A stretch of DNA of 7,643 nucleotides from Acidobacteria bacterium UBA7540 (lineage in GTDB: Bacteria; Acidobacteriota; Terriglobia; UBA7540): positions 6,532-14,174 of the forward strand of contig DLMI01000198.1 of NCBI GenBank assembly GCA_002478145.1. The letters run 5' to 3'. Made by a program: the position numbers and the translations under genes. The first letter of the stretch is position 1; each line of letters opens with the position of its first letter. This document shows, in pieces, positions 1-6,427 of this stretch. The notes under the pieces are model-generated. The model did no database searches. It was not told the origin of the DNA and saw only the letters and a program-made list of their open reading frames with translations.

Positions 1-353
1 TTATTTTTCGCAGTACTGACCAGCACCACTGGGAACTCATAGCGTCGGTGCTTCAGCAACTTGCCACGACCGATTTCATAGGCGGAGGCGGCAGAGTTGG
101 AAAAGAATCTCTCGATCACATCCGTGGTAGCCGCTTCCTTGGCGCGACTCGTGAGCAGCGCAATCCCATTCTCGGTGTCGCCGGACTGCCACGCCTGCAA
201 GAAATGATCGGCAGCGGCGAGGGCTGGGACATAGCCGGGATCCAGACCAGGAGCGGGGTGGCTTTTGGCAGCCAATGGCGGGAGCACAACTGATAGGCAC
301 AGAATCAATGACGCGGACAGAAGCGCGCGACGCAGAGCTTCACAAAGTGGCAT
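1..353 (-). CDS. Small secreted protein, probable NTF2-like fold (C-terminus cut off by window edge)
   Basis: Reading right to left from ATG at 353, the frame stays open for 117 full codons and leaves the window at base 1, so the C-terminus is missing. The N-terminus is a convincing Sec signal peptide: a short charged n-region (MPLCEALRRA), a hydrophobic stretch of about 18 residues ending in VVLPPLAA, then a polar mature start (KSHPAPG). The mature part contains DHFLQAWQSGD (about residues 50-60), then LLTSRAKEAATTDVIERFF and later YEFPVVL. This pattern resembles small NTF2-like/DUF4878-type secreted proteins that I recall from Acidobacteria; that is memory of a family, not a search result. 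No catalytic residues can be named. The gene starts 55 bp after the Nudix stop on the same strand, so cotranscription is likely. No clear Shine-Dalgarno precedes the ATG; the signal peptide is the reason for choosing this start. Confidence 0.72.
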   Translation of the reverse strand, partial: MPLCEALRRALLSASLILCLSVVLPPLAAKSHPAPGLDPGYVPALAAADHFLQAWQSGDTENGIALLTSRAKEAATTDVIERFFSNSAASAYEIGRGKLLKHRRYEFPVVLVSTAKN

Positions 354-408
354 AGAAGTATTATGCGGGATGAAGCCGCGCTCAAAGAAATTCGCAGCCG
401 CCTTGTGC

Positions 409-906
409 TTAAAGTTCAGGATGTGCCACCACATACTCCAGCGCGCGCTGGGCCATTTGTTTTTCGCCTTGGTAGGCCAGCAGCTTCGGAGCATCATCTA
501 GGAGAACCCAAAGGGCGCGCGCCACTTCAATTCGCATTTCCGGGTTGATCTGATCGATGCGGCCGGAGCGATAGCCCATCAGATAGAAACTGACGATCTT
601 GAACACCCGTTCACCGTCGCCCCAACTACGCGAATAAACGTACTTGATGTCGCCGAGCTTCGTGATCAGATCAGCGATCACGCCGGTCTCCTCATGCACT
701 TCTCTTAGCGCGGTTTCGAGCGGCTTCTCGCCGGGATCCACCAGGCCCTTGGGCAGCGCCAGCACTGACTTTGCCTTTCTTCCGGTAGGTCCGGGTCGGT
801 CGGCCGCAGTTCTGGACTGTTCGCCGGCTGGCTCAATACCGGCCATCCACCAAACTTCATCCCGTTTCCGGATGACCACCCCGCCCGCAGAAATTTCCCG
901 CGCCAT
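409..906 (-). CDS. Nudix hydrolase
   Basis: The product has 165 residues with a complete Nudix box at residues 54-76 (G54, E60, R68-E69, E72-E73, G75), matching GX5EX7REUXEEXGU exactly. The box glutamates bind the divalent metal that drives hydrolysis of a nucleoside diphosphate linked to another moiety. The opening strand (EISAGGVVIRK) and the LPKGLVDPGE lead into the box are typical of small cytosolic housecleaning Nudix enzymes, including Ap4A-hydrolase-like ones. The substrate cannot be read from the sequence. Residues about 25-47 form a polar, Pro/Arg-rich insertion between the first strands and the box, probably a surface loop. There is no signal peptide or membrane segment. The gene lies head to head with the patatin and upstream of the small secreted protein. 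The start is the ATG at 906, immediately before the conserved first strand; no strong Shine-Dalgarno precedes it. Confidence 0.93.
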   Translation of the reverse strand: MAREISAGGVVIRKRDEVWWMAGIEPAGEQSRTAADRPGPTGRKAKSVLALPKGLVDPGEKPLETALREVHEETGVIADLITKLGDIKYVYSRSWGDGERVFKIVSFYLMGYRSGRIDQINPEMRIEVARALWVLLDDAPKLLAYQGEKQMAQRALEYVVAHPEL

Positions 907-1122
907 GACTGTAAGTTAGCAGAGCAACAAGAGTTAGTCACGATCTGCGGCGCGCGGACGGCAGCAACCTAAGTTACCCCTGCAGTACCTCCGTCTCAGA
1001 AATAATGTAAGAATGGCACGATCGGGCCCTGTAGCAGAAACGGCGCTTGTGGCATCTTACACAATAGGTTCGAAGTGGAGCCTGAATGTGGGTGCCTGGG
1101 TAACCGGGCATGTGGGGTAGCG
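907..1122. other. Divergent intergenic region between Nudix and patatin genes
   Basis: These roughly 216 bases separate two head-to-head genes and must hold both promoters unless the patatin starts earlier, at 1075. I could not find a convincing -35/-10 pair in either direction. A 7-bp sequence, TAAGTTA, occurs at 912-918 and 970-976, which is not significant by itself. No RNA gene or further open frame with coding character was recognised. Confidence 0.5.
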
Positions 1123-2043
1123 GTGAAAAGCATTGGCAGGATCGTCCGGTCTGTGCAAGCTTTTGGGCGGGAACTCTCGCGCAAGGCCGCAGCGCCTGAA
1201 CCACGAATTCCTAAGATCGGTCTGGCGCTCGGTGGCGGCTTTGCCCGCGGTATGGCCCACATCGGCGTGCTGAAGGTTTTCGAAGAAGAAGGTATTCCAC
1301 TCCGCATCGTCGCCGGGACCAGTGTAGGCGCGCTCATCGGTGCCGCCTACTGCAGCGGACTCTCGATCGAAGAGCTCGAAAAAGTTGCGCAGTCCGTTCG
1401 TTTCACCACGTTCGCCCGCTGGACCGTCTCACGCTACGGCTTCGCTTCGAACGACCGCATGGTGTCGTTCCTCACCCGCATTTTGAAAGTGAAGACTTTC
1501 GAGGAGTTGCGCATTCCTCTCGGTGTGACCGCAACCGACTTCAATACCGGCGAAGGCGTGGTTTTTCATTCCGGTTCAATCATCGATCCCGTACGCGCCA
1601 GTTGCGCCTATCCCGGCATGTTCTTGCCGGTAAACATTCGGGGACGCTGGCTGGTGGATGGCATGCTCTCCCATCCCGTGCCCGCAGGGCCGCTGCACGA
1701 AATGGGCGCGGATCGGGTGGTGGCGGTGCACTTGAAGGGACAGTGGTCGAAAAACGGCGCACCGCGGCATCTCTTTGATGTGATTGGACAATCTTTCGCC
1801 ATTGCCCAGGACCAGATGAGCCATCTCTGGCGAGGTGCAGCAGACGTGATCGTCGAGCCCGACGTTGCCGGCTTCGCCTACGACGATTTCAAACGCGCCG
1901 GCGAATTGATTCGCTTCGGTGAAGTAGCCATGCGGCAAGCCCTGCCCGAAGTCCGCAAGTGGCTGGAGATTCCGGCGGAGAGCCCCGTTGTTGCGAAAAC
2001 CCGTCCCGCGGTGGTGCGCCCCGCTCCTATGCCCGCAGACTGA
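1123..2043 (+). CDS. Patatin-like phospholipase (RssA/NTE-type serine lipid hydrolase)
   Basis: This is a patatin-fold acyl hydrolase using a Ser-Asp dyad, expected to deacylate phospholipids or lysophospholipids. Counting from the GTG at 1123 (306 residues), the glycine-rich oxyanion loop (LGGGFARGMAHIGVL) is at about 35-49, the nucleophile elbow GTSVG at 65-69 with Ser67, and the VDG motif with catalytic Asp at about 179. All catalytic elements are intact. The size fits the single-domain bacterial family. There is no signal peptide or membrane segment, so the enzyme is probably cytosolic or peripherally membrane-bound. Two GTG starts are possible, 1075 (322 residues) and 1123. I prefer 1123 because GGGG at 1114-1117 is suitably spaced, while the 16 extra residues are Cys/Gly-rich, use codons unlike the rest of the gene and resemble nothing in the family. 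The C-terminal ~20 residues are Pro/Ala/Val-rich and probably disordered. It is the only plus-strand gene. Substrate is unknown. Confidence 0.92.
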   Translation: MKSIGRIVRSVQAFGRELSRKAAAPEPRIPKIGLALGGGFARGMAHIGVLKVFEEEGIPLRIVAGTSVGALIGAAYCSGLSIEELEKVAQSVRFTTFARWTVSRYGFASNDRMVSFLTRILKVKTFEELRIPLGVTATDFNTGEGVVFHSGSIIDPVRASCAYPGMFLPVNIRGRWLVDGMLSHPVPAGPLHEMGADRVVAVHLKGQWSKNGAPRHLFDVIGQSFAIAQDQMSHLWRGAADVIVEPDVAGFAYDDFKRAGELIRFGEVAMRQALPEVRKWLEIPAESPVVAKTRPAVVRPAPMPAD

Positions 2044-2049
2044 GGGACT

Positions 2050-2064
2050 GGGTGGTTTCTACCC
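2050..2064 (+). terminator. Possible weak hairpin between convergent genes
   Basis: GGGTGG (2050-2055) can pair with CTACCC (2059-2064) around a TTT loop, giving six pairs including one G-U when transcribed from the plus strand. It lies in the 24-bp gap between the patatin stop and the oxidase stop. No T-run follows, so it may be only a weak or factor-assisted terminator, or chance. Confidence 0.25.
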
Positions 2065-2067
2065 TCG

Positions 2068-3672
2068 TTAGACTGCGGCAATTACCTCATAAGGGCGCAT
2101 CATTTCATTATCTTCGTGCTCGAGGATGTGGCAGTGCCATACATAACGCCCGGCAAAGCCTTCAAACGGCACAATAATCCGAGTGACCATTTTAGAGTGG
2201 GCGCGTACCGTATCCTTCCAGCCCGCCTCATTCGGGTCGGGGAGTTCCGGCGGGCCAAGGAAGTGTAACTCACGCTTGGTTTGAAACAGCCATGGTTCGT
2301 AGGGTTGGCGGTCGAGGATTTGGAAGCGCACGAGGTGCAGATGAATGGGATGGGAGTCGTTCGTGGGATTGATCAGCGTCCAGATTTCAGTCGATCCCAG
2401 CACCGGCTTTTCCGTAGCCGGCATCTTCCAGTGGGAGGCATTCAGAAGCAACATAACTGGATTGCCCGCCTTGTTGACATACTCATCGAGCGTTAACAGG
2501 CGTGTCTGCACGGCTCGCGATTCTGGGATTCTTAGCACCGGCCGCAAGGCTGGAGGCAATGAACTTGTTTCAGTCACTTTCTTTGCAGAGACGCGAAATT
2601 GCATGACAATGAAAGCGTCGTTCTTGAGAACCAATTGCGCGCCCAGATGCTCACTGAAGTCGACGACAAGATCGGCGCGTTCCCCCGGAGCGATCTCAAG
2701 GCTCGTGAGCGGAACCGGTGTTGGCAATAAACCCTGGTCCGTTCCGATTTGATGAAACGGCACATCGCTGGCAAGCGATAAGTTGTAGAAGCGGGCATTG
2801 GAAGCATTCAGGACGCGGAATCGATATCGTCTTGGCTCGACATCGAGATAAGGAAAGAGTTTTCCGTTGACCAGAATGGCATTGCCAAAGATCTCCGGAA
2901 CCCAGGGAGCTTGTGGATCGGGCGAAACGGGATAAAGAAGCTGACCATCTCGTGTCAACAGTCGATCATAAAGGATGAGTGGTAACTCGCATTTGCCCTT
3001 GGGCAAATTGAGCGCCTCCTCCACACCGTCTCGAATGAAAAACGCTCCCAACAATCCTGCGTAGACATTCAGGCGATTAATCCCCAGCGCGTGATCGTGG
3101 TACCAGAGCATGGCCGCATCCTGCTGGTTGGGGTAGTAGTAGAGCGAGGATTTCCCGGGCACCATCCAGTCTTCCGGATACCCGTCGCTCTCGGGTCCTG
3201 TTTTCGCTCCATGCAAGTGCACCACGGTGCGGACGGCAGGTTTGTCGGCCTCGGCCCCGTGAATGGTATGGTCCATGGGCAGGAAATGTTCGCTGGGAAG
3301 AGCATTCACCCATTCCACCAGCAGAGATTCACCGGAGCGCGTCTCGAATGTCGGACCGGGGGTAGAGGAACCAAAGCTCCAGAACCTCGTAGGCGGCAGA
3401 TCGCGGTGAACTTTGCTGGCGATGGGCTGGGCTTGGATCCGATAAAACGGGACGCTCAGCTTTCGATCGGTTGGACTGGGCCGGTATCCTTGACGCTGCG
3501 CGATTTCAGGAATCGGAAGAGGGTCCACAAACTGTGTCAGAGTGCTGACATCAAGCGCCGGGGCCATGGTAGGCAAGGCGTGCGCCATCGCGTTCATTAG
3601 CCCGCTCTTGCCAGTCGCTAGCGTTGTAGCCAGCAGGCTTGTTCGCTGCAGGAATTTTCGGCGGGTAATCAC
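2068..3672 (-). CDS. Tat-exported multicopper oxidase, CotA/laccase-bilirubin oxidase type
   Basis: A three-cupredoxin-domain multicopper oxidase that couples one-electron oxidation of substrates (phenols, aromatic amines, bilirubin or metal ions in this family) to reduction of O2 to water. Numbered from GTG 3672 (534 residues), all copper motifs are present: HLHG (152-155), WYHDH (190-194), HPIHLH (441-446) and HCHILEHEDNEM (513-524). The last supplies the cysteine and histidines of the type 1 and trinuclear centres plus the axial Met, and closely resembles the C-terminal motif of Bacillus CotA. The N-terminus is a Tat signal, with TRRKFLQ at residues 3-9, a hydrophobic stretch and AHA at about 30-32, so the folded copper enzyme is predicted to act outside the cytoplasmic membrane. 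The frame also allows TTG 3690 and GTG 3675, but GAAAGG at 3684-3679 lies 6 nt before GTG 3672 and gives the usual MITRRKF Tat start. Physiological substrate is unknown; no copper chaperone or efflux gene is adjacent. Confidence 0.95.
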   Translation of the reverse strand: MITRRKFLQRTSLLATTLATGKSGLMNAMAHALPTMAPALDVSTLTQFVDPLPIPEIAQRQGYRPSPTDRKLSVPFYRIQAQPIASKVHRDLPPTRFWSFGSSTPGPTFETRSGESLLVEWVNALPSEHFLPMDHTIHGAEADKPAVRTVVHLHGAKTGPESDGYPEDWMVPGKSSLYYYPNQQDAAMLWYHDHALGINRLNVYAGLLGAFFIRDGVEEALNLPKGKCELPLILYDRLLTRDGQLLYPVSPDPQAPWVPEIFGNAILVNGKLFPYLDVEPRRYRFRVLNASNARFYNLSLASDVPFHQIGTDQGLLPTPVPLTSLEIAPGERADLVVDFSEHLGAQLVLKNDAFIVMQFRVSAKKVTETSSLPPALRPVLRIPESRAVQTRLLTLDEYVNKAGNPVMLLLNASHWKMPATEKPVLGSTEIWTLINPTNDSHPIHLHLVRFQILDRQPYEPWLFQTKRELHFLGPPELPDPNEAGWKDTVRAHSKMVTRIIVPFEGFAGRYVWHCHILEHEDNEMMRPYEVIAAV

Positions 3673-3678
3673 CACATA

Positions 3679-3684
3679 CCTTTC
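3679..3684 (-). promoter_or_regulatory. Ribosome binding site deciding the oxidase start
   Basis: GAAAGG on the minus strand sits 6 nt upstream of GTG 3672 and only 3 nt upstream of GTG 3675, and it lies inside the coding frame if TTG 3690 were used. It therefore supports GTG 3672 as the start of the multicopper oxidase. Confidence 0.55.
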
Positions 3685-3697
3685 GGGCAAGCATACA

Positions 3698-3746
3698 ACA
3701 ACGGCAAGGCAGGTGGGCTGAAGCTCCGCACATGCCTTGCCGTTGT
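3698..3746 (-). terminator. Strong 49-nt hairpin between phosphoesterase and oxidase genes
   Basis: Perfect 14-bp inverted repeat arms, ACAACGGCAAGGCA at 3698-3711 and TGCCTTGCCGTTGT at 3733-3746, enclose a 21-nt centre in which GTG (3713-3715) can pair with CAC (3729-3731) after one mismatch. On the minus strand it begins about 42 nt after the phosphoesterase stop and ends about 26 nt before the oxidase start codon. Only a broken T-rich stretch (TTGTTGT, overlapping the arm) follows it, so it is not a textbook intrinsic terminator. It could terminate the phosphoesterase transcript, protect its 3' end, or act as an attenuator in the oxidase leader. The structure is directly visible; the role is inferred. 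Confidence 0.6.
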
Positions 3747-3788
3747 CCTAATCGTGATTTCCGGTCAGCGCATCCGCAGGGGTGCGCG

Positions 3789-5399
3789 TTAGTTGGACGA
3801 GCCAGTGTTCACGGGCTCGCCTGTGTTTTCGTTGAGGATGTACAGATCGTTGGTCACAGTTTGCCGAAAGTCGAACAAAGAGATGATCGAGTCTGCGATC
3901 CCGTCAAACGATCCTTGCCCGATCCGCTGACCGCCGAGCCAATTGTCCTCAATGAAGCGAATGACCGAGGTTTGATCGGTGGCCGAATGATCCACGAAGT
4001 TGTGCTTCGCCCATGGGGAGATGACGAGGAGCGGTTGCCGAGGACCGTATCCGCAGCGGCCTTGAGCGTGCGTGGTAGCTGGATTGATACCGGGCAGTGC
4101 GGTGGCGCCACTTCCGCAGCTTCCCGGACCGGTGAGAGCATCAGCGGGACTCTTCGATGAATTTACGATCTGGCCGAGTTGATGATCGTACCAGCCGTCC
4201 GAATCGTCATAGAGCAGAACCAACGCTGTGTTGGCCCACTCCGGTTGGCCCTGCAGGAAGTTTGCTACCTTCACCACGAATTCCTGCTCATCCAGAGGAT
4301 CTGAATTCCCAGGATGGGCGTCGTGAATGGAGATCGCTTTCAAGAAACTTACCGCCGGGAAATTCCCGGCCTGAACCGCGGCAAAGAAATCTTCGACGTC
4401 GTAGTCGTGATTGGCAGGGTCGCCCGAATAGCCAATCGTCTTTACCGAACTCGGCCGTGCATGGGTAGGATTCGCCGTCGATGCGTAGTATTGGAACGGT
4501 GTGTGATGTGGAACGTAATCCCCCTGCGTACCGACGATTGCCGAAGTTGACTGGCGATTGCAGCCGGTGCTGCCGTCCGGATTTACGACGTTCAGATTGA
4601 AACCTCCGCCGAACCAACCCCAGGTGATACCGGCTGCATTGAGCAGGTCGCCGATATTCTTTCCGCCCATCTGTGCCTGGGTTCCGCCGCCGGAGCACAC
4701 GTCGTTGAGAGGATCAGGATCGCCGATCAACGTCAGTCCGCCGTTCCCATCCGCTACCAGCCCACCAGTGCCGTTGATGTGTTTCACGACACCATTGGTC
4801 TGGCCCGAAATGAAATTGATCGCGCCGACCGTGGAGGGACCGAAGTTGGTGCTATAGGAGTTGTCGCTCATCGCATAGTGTTGAGCATAGTTCCACAACG
4901 CGGTGACAGTGTTGCCATCAAAGTAGCCCATCACTTGGCCTGTGGTAAGCACGACTGCCGGCGGAGCGTCGGGAGGAGGACCTGCACTGCCAGTGTTGGC
5001 GGGGAACAAATCCATCGCGCCACCGTCGAAGGCCAACTGTTCGGGCGTGTAATCGTGGTCCATGTCTTGCGTGTTCGCCTGAGAGCGATCGAAGCGGAAC
5101 GGGTTGGCTGCGCCGCTACCATTGAGCGGGTTGAGGTTGGGATTGTTGTTCAAGAGGGCGTTGCTCAATCCATTTACGGTTGGCGTGTTCGGAAGCGCGT
5201 GAAATTGCGGTTCTCCTTTAGGGTTCAACGCGTTCGGATACGTACCGAAATAGTGGTCGAAAGATCGATTTTCCCCGAAGATGATCACGATGTGTTTGAT
5301 CGGCGTAGCTGTTTTGACGTTGGCGGCGTTTGCTACCGGTGTCAGCACTGGCCCGGTAACCATGGCCGAGACGAGGCATACAGACAACAATTGACGCAT
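3789..5399 (-). CDS. Secreted phosphoesterase of the phospholipase C / AcpA acid phosphatase family
   Basis: This belongs to the alkaline-phosphatase-superfamily phosphoesterase family that includes bacterial phospholipase C and Francisella AcpA, which cleave phosphate esters outside the cytoplasm. Numbered from ATG 5399 (536 residues), a Sec signal peptide ends near ANA-A (about residue 25). KHIVIIFGENRSFDHYFGTYP follows at about 35-54, with the Glu-Asn pair corresponding to AcpA metal/active-site residues. DMDHDYTPEQLAFDGGAMD carries the conserved His (about 115). FGPST (about 186-190) is where the family nucleophile is expected. HDAHPGN (about 359-365) carries the later His, and YDDSDGWYDH (about 397-406) the paired Asp. 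The site looks complete. Length matches the family. Another ATG at 5420 would add seven residues, but AAGGA at 5414-5410 precedes ATG 5399 by 10 nt and the region before 5420 has no purine-rich site. Whether it prefers phospholipids or soluble phosphomonoesters cannot be told. Confidence 0.92.
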   Translation of the reverse strand: MRQLLSVCLVSAMVTGPVLTPVANAANVKTATPIKHIVIIFGENRSFDHYFGTYPNALNPKGEPQFHALPNTPTVNGLSNALLNNNPNLNPLNGSGAANPFRFDRSQANTQDMDHDYTPEQLAFDGGAMDLFPANTGSAGPPPDAPPAVVLTTGQVMGYFDGNTVTALWNYAQHYAMSDNSYSTNFGPSTVGAINFISGQTNGVVKHINGTGGLVADGNGGLTLIGDPDPLNDVCSGGGTQAQMGGKNIGDLLNAAGITWGWFGGGFNLNVVNPDGSTGCNRQSTSAIVGTQGDYVPHHTPFQYYASTANPTHARPSSVKTIGYSGDPANHDYDVEDFFAAVQAGNFPAVSFLKAISIHDAHPGNSDPLDEQEFVVKVANFLQGQPEWANTALVLLYDDSDGWYDHQLGQIVNSSKSPADALTGPGSCGSGATALPGINPATTHAQGRCGYGPRQPLLVISPWAKHNFVDHSATDQTSVIRFIEDNWLGGQRIGQGSFDGIADSIISLFDFRQTVTNDLYILNENTGEPVNTGSSN

Positions 5400-5477
5400 A
5401 GGCCTTTTTTCCTTTCCCATGGAAGGCGAGGGGTACTACAGCTTTGGCCGATGCTAGAGCACGAACATTACGGGATG

Positions 5478-5503
5478 ATTAAAAAGTGAAAAAAATTTGC
5501 CAA
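5478..5503 (-). promoter_or_regulatory. Weak promoter candidate for the phosphoesterase
   Basis: Read on the minus strand, TTGGCA (5503-5498) is followed after 14 nt by TTTAAT (5483-5478). Each box is close to the sigma-70 consensus but the spacing is about 3 nt too short. An AT-rich spacer and a position about 75 nt ahead of the start codon are in its favour. This is a guess from pattern alone. Confidence 0.25.
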
Positions 5504-5539
5504 GCTAGGTCAGCTCGACTTCAAAATTACGAGCCGTGA

Positions 5540-5565
5540 CCGACCCTCTTCACCGAAGTGGTCGG
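5540..5565. repeat. Inverted repeat, first of two neighbouring hairpins
   Basis: CCGACC at 5540-5545 is the exact reverse complement of GGTCGG at 5560-5565, with a 14-nt centre that could itself fold as CAC-CGAA-GTG. It lies just under 100 bp beyond the stop of the proline-rich protein gene in transcription order. It may be part of a terminator or an operator; there is no T-run to make it a clear intrinsic terminator. Confidence 0.3.
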
Positions 5566-5569
5566 CCGG

Positions 5570-5588
5570 TGCATGGTAGTTCCATGCA
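5570..5588. repeat. Inverted repeat, second of two neighbouring hairpins
   Basis: TGCATGG at 5570-5576 pairs perfectly with CCATGCA at 5582-5588 around the 5-nt loop TAGTT. The compact 7-bp stem starts four bases from the neighbouring hairpin. Dyad symmetry of this size would also suit a dimeric DNA-binding protein. Its role is unknown. Confidence 0.35.
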
Positions 5589-5662
5589 GCTGAAAGGTTC
5601 TTCCTCGTCACTTAATTGTTTTACTGATAGTTGACGAAATCACTCACCTCACCAACTGAGAA

Positions 5663-6403
5663 TCACAAGGTACCCCCTGAGGGCTTGACCAACTCGTCAG
5701 AAAGCAAGCGAGCTTTCATGGCAAGATTATGGCCGCGCTCCAAATCTCCCGCGGCGATGGCTTTCTTTGACTGTTCCATGAACTCCTTGACCTGATTCAC
5801 CATCTCCTGCTGGCTTGGAGTGAGCTGACGTCCCGCGATCCTCATCAGGTTTCCTTCGGTCGCCGCAGTGAGTTGCTCTGTGGTGGAGCGCTCCTGCGAT
5901 GCCTGTTCCGCCGTGGTGTTCCCTTTGAGTTGCACGGTGGGCTCGTCAGATCCTCCGTTCTTGACGACCACTTTCGGAGGCGGGCAGGGTTTCGCCGCCG
6001 CCGCGCCGGCATTGGTCTCAGCAGGCTGGTTGGATGCAGGCTGGGGGGAACGGCCATCGGCTGGGGCAATATTCGTAGACTCCGTATTGGTTGAACTCGG
6101 CGGATTCACGACGCCGGGTGGGTTCAGCGCAGGTGCCGAATTTGAGCAATCTGGAACTGCGGTTTTCTTGTGATGCCGGCGGTGCTGGGGAGAGGGGTTG
6201 GCTGGACTAGGGGAATTCTGTGGTTGCCCAGAGGGAGAAACTGGCGCAGGATTTGCACTCTGCATCGGTGGCGTTTGTGCTTGAGATCCCGAAGAGCTGC
6301 CCGCATCCTGTGCCGCTGAGCCTTGCTGCGCTGGCGGGGATCCCAGGCTGGGACCAGCCAGAGTTAGAAAAGAAACCAAGAGGATTGCGGCCAGAGTCAT
6401 CAT
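5663..6403 (-). CDS. Secreted proline-rich protein with a helical C-terminal domain of unknown function
   Basis: The 246-residue product begins with a hydrophobic segment (residues 2-16) ending near LGS, a likely Sec signal peptide with almost no charged n-region. Residues about 22-140 are low-complexity and rich in Pro, Ser, Gln, Asn and Ala, with a short basic patch (QHRRHHKK, 73-80) and two cysteines (C86, C140). From about 141 the composition changes: PPPKVVVKNGGSDEPTVQL, then a predicted helical region from about 163 to 240 containing QQEMVNQVKEFMEQSKKA and GDLERGHNLAMKARLLSDELVKP. I recall similar C-termini in acidobacterial hypothetical proteins, but have no function for them; the helical part faintly resembles TPR-like repeats. 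It starts 58 bp after the sensor kinase stop on the same strand, so it is probably cotranscribed and may work at the envelope with the kinase. Two ATG codons are adjacent (6403, 6400); no good Shine-Dalgarno is visible. Confidence 0.82.
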   Translation of the reverse strand: MMTLAAILLVSFLTLAGPSLGSPPAQQGSAAQDAGSSSGSQAQTPPMQSANPAPVSPSGQPQNSPSPANPSPQHRRHHKKTAVPDCSNSAPALNPPGVVNPPSSTNTESTNIAPADGRSPQPASNQPAETNAGAAAAKPCPPPKVVVKNGGSDEPTVQLKGNTTAEQASQERSTTEQLTAATEGNLMRIAGRQLTPSQQEMVNQVKEFMEQSKKAIAAGDLERGHNLAMKARLLSDELVKPSGGTL

Positions 6404-6427
6404 TCAATCCGATGCGGCTAAACTGTC

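Larger units (their letters stand above)
5400..5662. other. Intergenic leader region of the phosphoesterase gene
   Basis: About 263 bases upstream of the phosphoesterase and downstream of the proline-rich protein, both on the minus strand. It is more AT-rich than its surroundings around 5478-5500 and 5611-5640. It contains two hairpins at 5540-5588 and a weak promoter-like pair at 5478-5503. No open frame with coding character was seen. The length suggests that the phosphoesterase is transcribed from its own promoter here rather than as part of the kinase operon. Confidence 0.55.

Noticed and set aside
365..379. Small GC-rich dyad between the Nudix and secreted-protein genes as a terminator
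   Set aside because: GCGG/CCGC gives only four pairs with no T-run, so it is too weak to separate the two genes.
912..976. Repeated TAAGTTA in the divergent intergenic region as a regulator site
   Set aside because: Two 7-mers 58 bp apart in about 216 bases are not rare enough, and no dyad or promoter geometry supports an operator.
1123..2043. Patatin phospholipase as an effector of a CBASS-type defence system
   Set aside because: CapV-type patatins in CBASS sit next to a cyclic-nucleotide synthase gene. No nucleotidyltransferase or other defence gene is present, and the neighbours are a Nudix enzyme and a convergent oxidase.
3091..3600. 169-codon plus-strand open frame opposite the multicopper oxidase
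   Set aside because: It overlaps copper-motif-bearing sequence on the other strand and has no domain signature or ribosome binding site that I can see.
3698..3746. Hairpin as the end of an insertion sequence or MITE
   Set aside because: There is no transposase, no flanking target-site duplication that I could see, and the inverted arms are too close together to bound an element. Genome-wide copies cannot be checked from this window.
4779..5489. Long plus-strand open frame opposite the phosphoesterase
   Set aside because: It lies antisense to a gene with intact catalytic motifs, has no recognisable domain and an arginine/valine-rich composition typical of a shadow frame.
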